Source of the DNA: Reticulitermes speratus
Taxonomy: Eukaryota > Arthropoda > Insecta > Blattodea > Rhinotermitidae
Direction of reading: 5' to 3'
DNA: 64,000 nucleotides
Assembly: GCA_021186555.1 (NCBI GenBank)
Contig: JAJKFL010000014.1
Span: 19,977,533 to 20,041,532, forward strand
A model generated the notes under the pieces. That model did not search any database. It saw only the letters and a list, made by a program, of their open reading frames with translations, and had not been told where the DNA came from. Made by a program: the position numbers and the translations under genes. This document shows, piece after piece, positions 52,701 through 56,359 of this stretch. How positions within the stretch are numbered: the first letter of the stretch is position 1; the number at the start of each line of letters is the position of its first letter.

Positions 52701-53341
52701 TGAAATAAATCATATATTTTTAAATATACTCGAAAGCTATAGTCAGATGTACTTACACACGAAACTACATTATCGAAGTACAAAACGGTAAAGACGAAGT
52801 TTCACTTCAAACACAGCATAACTCAAGTTACTCAGTAGATTACATCTATGTACTAACCTTACGAAAGAATTCTATGAACTCTGTGGACAACAACCGTCGT
52901 AAGAGCACAGCAGCCATCTGCCGCAATTCCTCTTCCATCGCAGCATTGTGGATGGAGCTCAGAAGGTACGTAACCTTGGTTTCGACTGGGAGATTGTTGT
53001 ACAACTCCTGCAAATCAATGAGCATGCATACAAAAGTCACACCTCGAAACACTATTCTTTTAATACACGATTCTGAAATGAATGTCCTAGTTATTTCTCA
53101 AAGACAACACTGTCCTCTGACCACAAATAATTCCTCGTGCTTCCATGACACTACACGAGGTGAATGCCAACGTGTACAATTATTTTCGAATTTTGTGGCA
53201 TCGTAATGGGAGATACACTAATAAACTACGTTGTACTTATTCCGCCTGTTGTGGTCTTACCTCGGCCTGTTGCCGAATACTGTTATCAGTGCTTAACAAA
53301 GTGTTCAAAACGTGCTCCATCTGATCCCGACTTCCGGCCAT
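11733..53341 (-). CDS. IPO5: Importin-5 (karyopherin beta-3), complete 21-exon coding region
   Basis: Nuclear import receptor of the importin-beta family. It binds cargo such as ribosomal proteins and core histones in the cytoplasm, passes the nuclear pore and releases cargo on RanGTP binding (family knowledge). Exons on the minus strand: 53341-53261, 53007-52858, 49979-49753, 48493-48397, 48240-48136, 46449-46324, 45349-45138, 43740-43618, 43061-42953, 38635-38372, 38279-38061, 34985-34862, 32913-32740, 29287-29096, 28081-27969, 26634-26494, 22672-22523, 21596-21389, 20743-20581, 14752-14533, 11822-11733. All introns are GT-AG and phases agree at every junction, giving 3288 bases and 1095 residues against ~1097 in vertebrates. 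The protein should be a HEAT-repeat solenoid; conserved blocks include [73 protein letters not shown] and [10 protein letters not shown]. Acidic stretches lie near residues 313-333 and 825-832. The ATG has an AAAATGG context. No stop or frameshift is seen, so the gene looks functional. Confidence 0.96.
12285..12350. repeat. (AATAG)n pentanucleotide array joined to G17
   Basis: Ten perfect aatag units (12285-12334) run straight into a homopolymer of 17 G (12334-12350), in IPO5 intron 20. Confidence 0.95.
12492..13771 (+). mobile_element. Tigger/pogo-like element, internally deleted, with 5S-like insert
   Basis: Terminal inverted repeats CAGTAAAACCCCGATTTAAT and the reverse complement of attaaataggggttttattg, flanked by TA on both sides (12490-12491, 13772-13773). 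The only coding remnant is 13038-13322, an acidic segment ([27 protein letters not shown]) followed by [13 protein letters not shown]. That fits the C-terminal tail of a Tigger-type transposase; the DNA-binding and DDE domains are absent. A 179-bp derivative of the same family lies at 37549-37727. Confidence 0.8.
12775..12886 (+). pseudogene. 5S rRNA-like sequence
   Basis: Recognisable 5S blocks in order: GAAACACCGGTTCCCGTTAG, GATCATCGAA, CATCGTTGGGCC, GCGCCTGGATGGGTGATCG, and a terminal GTTGCCT that mirrors the start GGCAATGGCC. Relative to 5S it has a small deletion after CGAA and several substitutions, so it is a 5S-derived pseudogene or the head of a 5S-derived SINE rather than a working gene. 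It sits inside the Tigger-like element. Confidence 0.65.
14533..14752 (-). CDS. IPO5: IPO5 exon 20 (residues 993-1066)
   Basis: Encodes [20 protein letters not shown] and [20 protein letters not shown], matching LCDLIESNHPIVLGPN of the family. Acceptor TGTTAG, donor GTACTG. Confidence 0.95.
14820..16125 (+). mobile_element. R1/Jockey-type LINE fragment: RT end, RNase H, zinc knuckle
   Basis: Four stretches in shifting frames. About 14900-15040: RT tail with [19 protein letters not shown]. 15109-15513: RNase H start with [20 protein letters not shown] and [12 protein letters not shown]. 15494-15770: [20 protein letters not shown]. 15774-15986: [19 protein letters not shown] and the knuckle [18 protein letters not shown]. 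The middle RNase H Asp (usually SDSQAA) is lost in SLTVKQQ, and there are frameshifts near 15090, 15480 and 15770. Antisense to IPO5, in intron 19. A minus-strand relative lies at 35540-36200. Confidence 0.82.
16130..16300 (-). mobile_element. LINE 3'-tail remnant
   Basis: Plus-strand text ...cactcagccagtcaagaaatc... and aatccagtccatgccccc matches the 3' tail of the LINE at 41790-42690, which has tcagctagtcaagaaattcc and aatccagtccatgccccc. Short and degenerate. Confidence 0.5.
17134..17375. mobile_element. piggyBac-like (TTAA) non-autonomous element remnant
   Basis: Starts TTAACCCTTTAACAATGCC. Its interior (acatggtttatgaaaaacat, gcatcttaaaaaagtgcag, gcctaaatgtatataa) matches the TTAA elements at 50865-51114 and 51237-51485. 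The right end is unclear. Confidence 0.55.
18101..18779 (-). mobile_element. Tigger/jerky-like element remnant
   Basis: Ends CAGTAGAATTCTGTTAATCT and, inverted, CAGTATAATTCCTTTAATTC. Minus-strand interior gctattgcagtggcttaaaa, gaaacacgtaactttaacga and ggaggcttgaaagtggcaac matches the start of the helix-turn-helix coding region of the copy at 30523-31445. Flanks are not a clean TA, so the copy is old or the ends are slightly off. Confidence 0.6.
20581..20743 (-). CDS. IPO5: IPO5 exon 19 (residues 939-992)
   Basis: Not an obvious open frame; found by looking for the missing family block. Encodes [19 protein letters not shown] and [17 protein letters not shown], ending ILPHW. Acceptor TGCAAG, donor GTGAGT. 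Two bases at each end complete Gly939 and Trp993. Confidence 0.92.
21389..21596 (-). CDS. IPO5: IPO5 exon 18 (residues 870-938)
   Basis: Begins [20 protein letters not shown] and ends GQFGGEAFA. The donor is GTTGGT after GCTG. A second GT four bases downstream (GTAGTA) would break the frame into exon 19. Splits codon 939. Confidence 0.93.
22131..22159. repeat. Alternating (GC)n(AC)n purine-pyrimidine tract
   Basis: gcgcatgcacgcgcgcgcgc followed by acacacaca, in IPO5 intron 17. Confidence 0.9.
22523..22672 (-). CDS. IPO5: IPO5 exon 17 (residues 820-869)
   Basis: Fifty codons from [20 protein letters not shown] through IIHSLFLAY, matching DDNDVYILTKVSDILHSIF. Acceptor GTTCACAG, donor GTAAGT. 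Confidence 0.94.
23059..24445 (-). mobile_element. Tigger/pogo-like element, copy 1 (1387 bp), N-terminal half deleted
   Basis: Inverted termini CAGTAAAACCTCGATGCATC and CAGTGGAACCTCGTTGCATC (minus strand) with TA on both sides. The minus-strand coding stretch 24123-23446 (225 codons) carries DDE-domain blocks: [39 protein letters not shown] (second catalytic Asp) and [20 protein letters not shown] (third), then a second stretch to 23166 for the C-terminal tail. The CENP-B-type DNA-binding half and first catalytic Asp are missing; only non-coding DNA lies between the terminus and the start. Located in IPO5 intron 16. Confidence 0.88.
25197..26107 (+). mobile_element. mariner element (911 bp) with the catalytic core deleted
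   Basis: Inverted termini CGAGGCGTGGTAGAAAAGTA and the complement of tacttttctatcacacctcg, flanked by TA. From 25388: [40 protein letters not shown] and [14 protein letters not shown], a mariner N-terminal helix-turn-helix region of about 120 residues. It then jumps after KMVPKN to [20 protein letters not shown] and, in another frame, [18 protein letters not shown] and YFEGDNLDL. The first two catalytic Asp are lost (intact mariners are ~1.3 kb). Located in IPO5 intron 16. Confidence 0.88.
26494..26634 (-). CDS. IPO5: IPO5 exon 16 (residues 773-819)
   Basis: Forty-seven codons from [20 protein letters not shown] to [10 protein letters not shown]. Acceptor ATTCCAG, donor GTAAAC. The next intron holds a mariner and a Tigger copy. 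Confidence 0.94.
27470..27835. mobile_element. Two LINE 3'-tail remnants
   Basis: 27477-27535 (ctccatggagcagagttctt) and 27745-27830 (ggagcaggtccttcttcaga, acattttatgaaaccc) resemble the 3' tail at 41795-41875. Short and degenerate; intron 15. Confidence 0.45.
27969..28081 (-). CDS. IPO5: IPO5 exon 15 (residues 735-772)
   Basis: Encodes [20 protein letters not shown] and ends HMHSLAK, aligned with [20 protein letters not shown] and IMHSFAK. Acceptor TGTGTAG, donor GTAATT. Confidence 0.94.
28452..28482. repeat. (GA)n microsatellite
   Basis: Perfect GA run of about 15 units in IPO5 intron 14. Confidence 0.95.
29096..29287 (-). CDS. IPO5: IPO5 exon 14 (residues 671-734)
   Basis: Begins [20 protein letters not shown] and includes [20 protein letters not shown]. 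An (AT)n repeat replaces the usual pyrimidine tract just upstream of the acceptor. Donor GTTTGA is weak. Splits codon 735. Confidence 0.95.
29297..29325. repeat. (AT)n microsatellite next to a splice acceptor
   Basis: Perfect AT run ending 10 bases upstream (in gene orientation) of the exon 14 boundary at 29287, where a pyrimidine tract would be expected. Confidence 0.95.
29846..30063. repeat. Near-perfect inverted repeat: two 92-bp arms, 34-bp loop
   Basis: Arms 29846-29937 and 29972-30063 are complementary at 83 of 92 positions by eye. Each arm carries, outward from the loop, CACCTGAGGA, a GGAAGC...GCTTCC hairpin and AAACGT, the same layout as the Penelope-type motifs elsewhere in the window. 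The whole could fold as a foldback. Located in IPO5 intron 13. Confidence 0.85.
30523..31445 (+). mobile_element. Tigger/jerky-like remnant with CENP-B-type helix-turn-helix
   Basis: Ends resemble those at 18101-18779 (cagcaaactccctttaatct; taatctggcacctgcctgg and final tactg). The coding remnant contains [49 protein letters not shown] and, out of frame, [13 protein letters not shown]. These are in the order of a Tigger/CENP-B N-terminal DNA-binding region. No DDE domain is present. It abuts the TTAA element that begins at 31452. Confidence 0.65.
31452..32669. mobile_element. piggyBac-like (TTAA) non-autonomous element, ~1.2 kb
   Basis: TTAA at 31452-31455 and 32666-32669. Inner ends CCCTTTGCTGCCGAACG and, inverted, CCCTTTAATGGCGAAG share CCCTTT. 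The right end resembles that of 38842-39631 (both have taaatcccnnc after inversion). No transposase reading was found. Contains a C16 run at 31650-31665. Located in IPO5 intron 13. Confidence 0.55.
31650..31665. repeat. Poly(C) 16-mer
   Basis: Homopolymer of 16 C on the plus strand. Confidence 0.95.
32740..32913 (-). CDS. IPO5: IPO5 exon 13 (residues 613-670)
   Basis: Encodes [20 protein letters not shown] and the tail [17 protein letters not shown], in line with FVNLGDQQSFGIKT in vertebrates. Acceptor TTTACAG, donor GTAATT. Splits codon 671. Confidence 0.95.
33047..34493 (-). mobile_element. Tigger/pogo-like element, copy 2 (1447 bp), same truncation
   Basis: Inverted termini CAGTAAAACCTCGATGCACC and CAGTGGAACCTCGTTGCATC (minus) with TA on both sides. 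Coding remnant 34171-33512 repeats the DDE blocks of copy 1, including [19 protein letters not shown] and [14 protein letters not shown], with frameshifts toward the C terminus (33515-33240). The same N-terminal half is missing as in the copy at 23059. Contains an (ATT)n stretch at 33163-33184. Located in IPO5 intron 12. Confidence 0.88.
34862..34985 (-). CDS. IPO5: IPO5 exon 12 (residues 572-612)
   Basis: Starts [18 protein letters not shown] and ends [11 protein letters not shown], matching MISAWARMCKILG of the family. Acceptor ATCCAG, donor GTCAGT. Splits codon 613 (G|GG). Confidence 0.94.
35540..36200 (-). mobile_element. R1/Jockey-type LINE fragment: RNase H C-terminal part
   Basis: From 36187: [20 protein letters not shown], then across stops [19 protein letters not shown], matching [20 protein letters not shown] and [14 protein letters not shown] of the plus-strand copy at 14820-16125. 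It is heavily broken, with the zinc knuckle degraded. A LINE-tail-like stretch follows at 36210-36290. Located in IPO5 intron 11. Confidence 0.75.
37549..37727. mobile_element. Tigger-derived MITE (179 bp)
   Basis: Flanked by TA (37547-37548, 37728-37729), with inverted ends CACAGTAAA. The first ~90 bases (tttaatgttcccgcatttag, tcatgtcccgacaatagctc) and the last ~80 match the two ends of the 1280-bp element at 12492-13771, so it is a deletion derivative of that family. Located in IPO5 intron 11. Confidence 0.85.
38061..38279 (-). CDS. IPO5: IPO5 exon 11 (residues 499-571)
   Basis: Seventy-three codons beginning [20 protein letters not shown] and including [18 protein letters not shown]. Acceptor TATGCAG, donor GTTAGT. 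Confidence 0.95.
38372..38635 (-). CDS. IPO5: IPO5 exon 10 (residues 411-498)
   Basis: Longest exon, 88 codons: [20 protein letters not shown] to [12 protein letters not shown]. Acceptor after a T-rich tract, donor GTAAGT. Followed by a 92-bp intron. Confidence 0.95.
38842..39631 (+). mobile_element. piggyBac-like element with transposase N-terminal remnant
   Basis: TTAA on both sides (38842-38845, 39628-39631), inner ends CCTTTAGTCTGCTAATG and, inverted, CCTTTTAAATGCC. At 39322-39429 the plus strand reads [19 protein letters not shown] and [10 protein letters not shown], an acidic start like that of piggyBac transposases, before the frame ends. The catalytic part is deleted. Located in IPO5 intron 9. 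Confidence 0.65.
40961..41050. repeat. 45-bp tandem duplication
   Basis: Unit starting gtatagagggtggggaaaaa at 40961 and again at 41006, one mismatch, in the LINE 3' UTR. Confidence 0.9.
41349..41430. repeat. ~19-bp minisatellite, four units
   Basis: Units of the form gtggatgtttttgttaagg with single-base variants, in the LINE 3' UTR. Confidence 0.85.
41785..42690 (-). mobile_element. LINE reverse transcriptase C-terminal half with YADD box
   Basis: Minus strand: [12 protein letters not shown] (catalytic YADD, around 42685-42650), then a 261-codon open frame with [27 protein letters not shown]-type [53 protein letters not shown] and [20 protein letters not shown]. The frame from YADD to the C terminus has no stop, so this insertion is fairly young. 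It ends in a tail with GAGTTAGTTAGTTAG (plus: actaactaactaactc at 41782). 5' truncated just before YADD. Same strand as IPO5, in intron 9. Confidence 0.88.
42953..43061 (-). CDS. IPO5: IPO5 exon 9 (residues 374-410)
   Basis: Encodes [19 protein letters not shown] followed by FLQDS. Acceptor TTACAG, donor GTAAGT. The next intron (4.3 kb) holds two LINE fragments and a piggyBac-like element. Confidence 0.95.
43618..43740 (-). CDS. IPO5: IPO5 exon 8 (residues 333-373)
   Basis: Encodes [14 protein letters not shown] and HPDWRYR, hallmarks of importin-5. The donor is GTCTGA, weaker than the gene's other donors. Splits codon 374 (AG|G). Confidence 0.93.
44941..45040. repeat. (TG)n followed by (CAGA)n(CA)n
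   Basis: A TG run (44941-44976) and, 30 bases on, gacagacagacagacacaca. The TG and CA runs are mutually complementary and could form a hairpin. Located in IPO5 intron 7. Confidence 0.9.
45138..45349 (-). CDS. IPO5: IPO5 exon 7 (residues 263-332): acidic loop
   Basis: Starts [18 protein letters not shown] at the acceptor TCAG (45351-45350). An alternative AG at 45382-45381 would add 31 bases and shift frame, so the downstream site was chosen. Ends in the acidic run [10 protein letters not shown], equivalent to the acidic Ran-interacting loop of the family. Codon 333 is split (AG|C). Confidence 0.93.
46324..46449 (-). CDS. IPO5: IPO5 exon 6 (residues 221-262)
   Basis: Forty-two codons including [18 protein letters not shown], aligned with the vertebrate block VPKYLRPHLEATLQL. 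Acceptor TTTTAAG, donor GTAAGT. Confidence 0.93.
47389..47433 (-). ncRNA. Hammerhead-like motif, divergent copy C
   Basis: Minus strand: ACTCC, CTGAAGA, TGGCAA...TTGCC hairpin, AAAAC, ATATGTA, GGGGC. The arms can pair CUCC with GGGG using one wobble. The core carries CTGAAGA and AAAAC instead of CTGATGA and GAAAC. It lies in IPO5 intron 5. Confidence 0.35.
48136..48240 (-). CDS. IPO5: IPO5 exon 5 (residues 186-220)
   Basis: Thirty-five codons, from [12 protein letters not shown] to LPSIVQ. Acceptor TTCCAG, donor GTATTT. The preceding intron is only 156 bp. Confidence 0.93.
48397..48493 (-). CDS. IPO5: IPO5 exon 4 (residues 153-185)
   Basis: Completes Thr153 and encodes [19 protein letters not shown], matching the family block PGIFGNQQQHYLDVIKRML. 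Donor GTGAGT, phase 0. Confidence 0.94.
48558..49398 (+). mobile_element. Tigger/pogo-like element with helix-turn-helix N terminus only
   Basis: Starts taccggtagttctcgtttta and ends inverted (gtaaatcacaactacctgta). Plus-strand coding remnant at 48897-49120: [18 protein letters not shown], a stop, then [40 protein letters not shown] and IKESAKSGT, the CENP-B-type DNA-binding start of a Tigger transposase. The DDE region is absent. A 63-bp tandem pair (48638-48700, 48701-48764) lies in the left end. Located in IPO5 intron 3. Confidence 0.78.
48638..48764. repeat. 63-bp tandem pair in a Tigger-like end
   Basis: Both copies share ataattttc(a/g)gtttaac and aatttggcatagac, then gtgcttatc / catgtttatc; about 85 percent alike by eye. 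Confidence 0.75.
49556..49698. repeat. (CA)n, poly(C) and (CT)n tracts
   Basis: CA run 49556-49587, C10 at 49653-49662, then CT run to 49698, about 55 bases past the exon 3 donor (gene orientation: GA-rich). Confidence 0.95.
49753..49979 (-). CDS. IPO5: IPO5 exon 3 (residues 78-152, plus two bases of 153)
   Basis: Acceptor TTTGCAG, donor GTAAGT; splits codon 153 (AC|G, Thr). Carries [15 protein letters not shown], near-identical to vertebrate importin-5. A long GA/CT microsatellite sits about 55 bases into the next intron. Confidence 0.95.
50255..50430 (-). mobile_element. Degenerate LINE fragment with C21 run
   Basis: Plus-strand text tccagtccacatcctt, caagtggtttcttctcttc and ttttctgaccaaaatactgt parallels tccagtccatgccccc, caagtggtctccttccctc and ctccccaccaaaatcctgt of the LINE at 41940-42050. 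A homopolymer of 21 C interrupts it at 50319-50339. Confidence 0.55.
50865..51114. mobile_element. TTAA-flanked MITE, copy 1 (250 bp)
   Basis: TTAA on both sides, with ends CCTTCAAATGACC and, inverted, CCTATAAACGACTGG. A subterminal gttcgcatacgcgaac palindrome lies near the left end. The reverse complement matches the 51237-51485 copy along its length. IPO5 intron 2. Confidence 0.75.
51237..51485. mobile_element. TTAA-flanked MITE, copy 2 (249 bp), inverted
   Basis: Left TTAA is mutated to TTCA, right TTAA at 51482-51485, with ends CCTTTAAATGAC and, inverted, CCTTTAAATGATTTGCG. Shares agcatgtcttaaaa and gctgcctaaatatataaaat with the reverse of copy 1, 122 bases away. Confidence 0.7.
51540..52200 (-). 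mobile_element. Degenerate LINE fragment split by a TTAA element
   Basis: 51545-51629 matches the LINE 3' tail (gagccagcttagaaatcctg; cattatgatattcac). 51831-52080 matches the RT C-terminal region of the 42-kb LINE (caactggtttctccc; gaagctcctcattatgtaac). The TTAA element 51630-51830 lies between them. Confidence 0.55.
51630..51830. mobile_element. TTAA-flanked MITE (201 bp) nested in a LINE
   Basis: TTAA at 51630-51633 and 51827-51830, with ends CCTTTTAAAATACC and, inverted, CCCTTTAAGGAC. A different family from the 250-bp MITEs next door. Confidence 0.7.
52858..53007 (-). CDS. IPO5: IPO5 exon 2 (residues 28-77)
   Basis: Fifty whole codons after a TTTGCAG acceptor, ending at a GTTAGT donor. 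Contains [12 protein letters not shown], the strongly conserved second HEAT helix of importin-5. The following intron is 2.9 kb and holds several TTAA-flanked elements and LINE remnants. Confidence 0.95.
53261..53341 (-). CDS. IPO5: IPO5 exon 1 (residues 1-27), start codon
   Basis: Begins [20 protein letters not shown] and ends QQAE at a GTAAG donor, phase 0. The context AAAATGG is a good initiator and the next in-frame ATG (residue 8) is less well placed, so the first was chosen. A 253-bp intron follows. Confidence 0.93.
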
Positions 53342-53404
53342 TTTCCCAGGCAAGGTGACTTAACTGCCGCTTACTGCGCAGGGCCAAAGCTACGCAATGA
53401 GCTC

Positions 53405-53430
53405 CACTTTTTCGCGCCACTTTTTCGCGC
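53405..53430 (-). promoter_or_regulatory. Tandem 13-bp E2F-like sites in the putative IPO5 promoter
   Basis: Two perfect head-to-tail copies of cactttttcgcgc (53405-53417 and 53418-53430). Each contains TTTCGCGC, which fits the E2F/DP consensus. They lie 64-89 bases upstream of the IPO5 ATG in a locally CpG-rich stretch (53330-53430). Placement and consensus are seen; the regulatory role is inferred. Confidence 0.45.
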
Positions 53431-53519
53431 GTGTTCAAGCAGCATAGCCAACACTCATTCGAATAGAAGACGGTAGTAGCAGTTGTCGCAAGCAACCTGT
53501 GGTGTTCCTACTGGATTTT

Positions 53520-54950
53520 CTTAGCAAGAAGACGTGGGTCTTGCTATCCCTTATTGGTTTTGTCATTTCCTGTTTTCCACAGCCTTGTAAATCAGGTCTC
53601 TCCATTGCGCTCTGTTTTGCGTGACAGTTAAGATATCACGCCAGTTCATCACCAGGGTTCCTCGTATGTCGCGTGTCCATCTTGTGCGCTGTCGTCCTCT
53701 TATTCTACTGCCACCTGTTAGCCTAACAACAAATCATCCTCCATGGAATCTGACGTGCGCAGTATGCATCCGAAATATTTCAGTATGCATATTGTGCCTA
53801 AGGGTTCGAGAGAGTGCTTGGGCTTAGTTGATTGGTCTGTGATGCATTCGTCCTTCTTGCTGCACGTGGTATTCTGAACAATGTTTCCACGTCCATAGCT
53901 CGAAAGCATCAATCTTCCTTTTATGTGCTTTCCTTAGCATCCAGCTTTTGCATCCATAGAGCACTGTTGGGAGGACTATTATCTGCACTAGCTTAACTTT
54001 AGTGTTGGTCGAAACTCTCGAGTCTCTCATGATTTTGGTCAAATTTGCCATTGCTGCTTCGCCCAAGTTTATTCTTCTCTTGATCTCATCTTTGGTGTAG
54101 ATGTCATTGGTGATTAGAGCCCCCAAGAACTTGTAGCTTGTTACTGTGCTGGTTTCTTCACCATCTGCAAAGATGATTACTTGTTCCCCAGTGCTCATTA
54201 CGCTGGTTTTCTTTAGGTTAAATTTGAGACCCACCCTTTCACTTCCATTTTTGACCCTTTTAATCAGTTCTGCCATGTCTGCCTTATTTTCCACTGTTAG
54301 AGTGGTATCATCTGCATAACGTAGGTTGGGTTTGCCTCCCTCTTCTGACACCTGCTTCCATGTCTTCCAACCTTACTGTTCTTATAATGTACTTGCTGTA
54401 GAGATTAAACTGTTTAGGAAATAAGATGCAGCCTTGCCTTACTCCTTTTCAGAATGGGAACCATTCTGTAATGCCTTGTTCAGCCTGCACTTTGACTTGT
54501 TGCTCTGTATATAGGTCTCTATTAACATTATTAAATGTTCAGATATTCCCATATTGATCATGATGTTCTGTGTCTTTAAATGCTCCACACTATCAAAAGC
54601 CTTTGAGTAATCTATGAAACACTGATACATATTTTTTTTATGCTCCCATGCCCTCTCCATAATCCATCTCACATTAGCGGTTTGGTCCCTTCTCCCACAC
54701 CTTTCCTGAATCCTCCTTGTTCCATTGGCATTTCATGTTCTATGTATGAATCAAGTCGTTTTTTAATAATTCTCAATAGGATCTTATGTGCATGAGAAAT
54801 TATTGAATGGTGTGGTTATTCGTACACTCTCTGATATCCCCTTTCTTGGGTGAAGGTATGAAAATAGACTGTTTCCACTCTCAAGGCAATTTCATCATGT
54901 TCTATGAGACCTTACTGTCATACAACTTAACAAAAAAGGGTTTCATTCAA
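53520..54950 (-). mobile_element. LINE reverse transcriptase fragment (RTE/BovB-like), broken
   Basis: Minus strand in shifting frames: EWKQSIFIPSPKKGDIREC (about 54900-54840), MRWIMERAWEHKKNMYQ then CFIDYSKAFDSVEH (catalytic motif A with both Asp), NLRYADDTTLTVENKADMAE (YADD, near 54320), VGLKFNLKKTSVMSTG, YGCKSWMLRKAHKRKIDAFE and GRRRTRWTRDIRGTLVMNW. Frameshifts lie near 54700, 54440 and 53900. The 3' end approaches 53520, so the element ends about 180 bases upstream of the IPO5 ATG. Confidence 0.82.
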
Positions 54951-56090
54951 GAAAATGTGACAGCAGGATGGAGGTTCATTGCTTCAGGTAATTTTAACGT
55001 TTGAATCCCCTCTGTGAGCAACTGACAGAGAAACTAATAGTCAAGCTTGACTAATTCCTAAAATTAATATTGGCAAGCTGAAGTACTCATAATTTACCAG
55101 TAAGCCGTGAACCTAAGGCGCCACAAAGCTTCTATATGGACGAATGAGAGTTTGATGCTGTCATCCAAGTGAATTCTTTGACAATGATGGGACGTTCCAG
55201 TAGTATGAAGGAACCAATCGGAATCCATTAGATTCAGGTGAATATATCAGTCAGTTATTCTCATGATAAATCTAATCAGTTAGTGCATGATTAACAGACA
55301 GAGAGGACAGTCAGCTTCTGAAGTGTGTTAGTGATCAGACCAAGTAGGCAAATTTCAAGTAATTCATAGAAATACCACCTATTCGTAAGTAGTTAGCTGG
55401 ACTCCAGTGGCAAAAATACCAGTAATAAAAGTCAATTCAGATGCAACCAACAGAAACTGACTCACCTACCAAGACTGAGATAGACTGAGGCACAAACCTT
55501 ACCTAGGCGGTGAGAATGTATCATACCATAATCTCCAGATCTTTTCATAATTTATATTCTGAGAAATATGATCATAAACTTTCAAAGATCACCTTGAAAA
55601 ATTTCAAGATTCCCCATTAAATGATACTCTTACTGTCCCAGCTTATATGTCTGTACTATTGGTATCTTGCAAACCTTCTATAATTATCAAATATCATGAT
55701 ATTTAATTTGAATACTCTGAATTAACTGATGCTGTGTCACTTCAACCCCATAAAATTGCATGGTTGTCATGTTACATGAATGCATGGGGAGTAAATGGTC
55801 TGAAGGTGAGGTGATCTAAAATGGAATGATGTTCATACAAGATTCATATGAAGCCATCCATTTATTGATTTGACTTGATTGACTTGATGTGGGTAGGGTA
55901 GATGGAAGAGGGGCCAGACAATGAGCAAGAAACCATAACCTATCTTACACAACAAGATTTCAGAAGTATAAATGGTTAAACAATGAAGCTCTGTTTAGGA
56001 ATCATCACCCTGTTGCATTGATTAAATCAGTTATCAAGTACAAGGACCGAACAACACAACCTTTAAGTTTTATATGTTCATATACTCATA
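54951..56090. other. Unassigned AT-rich stretch
   Basis: No coding family, RNA gene or clear repeat was recognised; short imperfect repeats only. Confidence 0.5.
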
Positions 56091-56098
56091 TTTACTAC

Positions 56099-56143
56099 AC
56101 TACTACATGTTTCGGCCAGAATGTACGGCCATCATCAGGTAGT
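56099..56143 (-). ncRNA. Hammerhead-ribozyme-like motif, copy B
   Basis: Minus strand: ACTAC, CTGATGA, T, GGCC, loop, GGCC, GAAAC, ATGTA, GTAGT. Helix II (GGCC/GGCC) is perfect, and the arms ACTAC/GTAGT are complementary but different from copy A, which looks like covariation. Confidence 0.5.
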
Positions 56144-56359
56144 CTAAAAATCCATACAAAGGAAGTGTGAACTAGGAAGAGGCCTCTCCTATTACAAACA
56201 GCAGCCAGGGGGCGATCCCATGGAGGCCGAGACCTTGGACACACAGCCCATAGGCGTCGATTAAGGGGACTCTTGTAGAACCCGAACCCGCCGCTAAGAG
56301 GGATAATTAGAGGGATTGACGCTAACAGACGTTTTAATTTACACAAGGTCACATTGACC

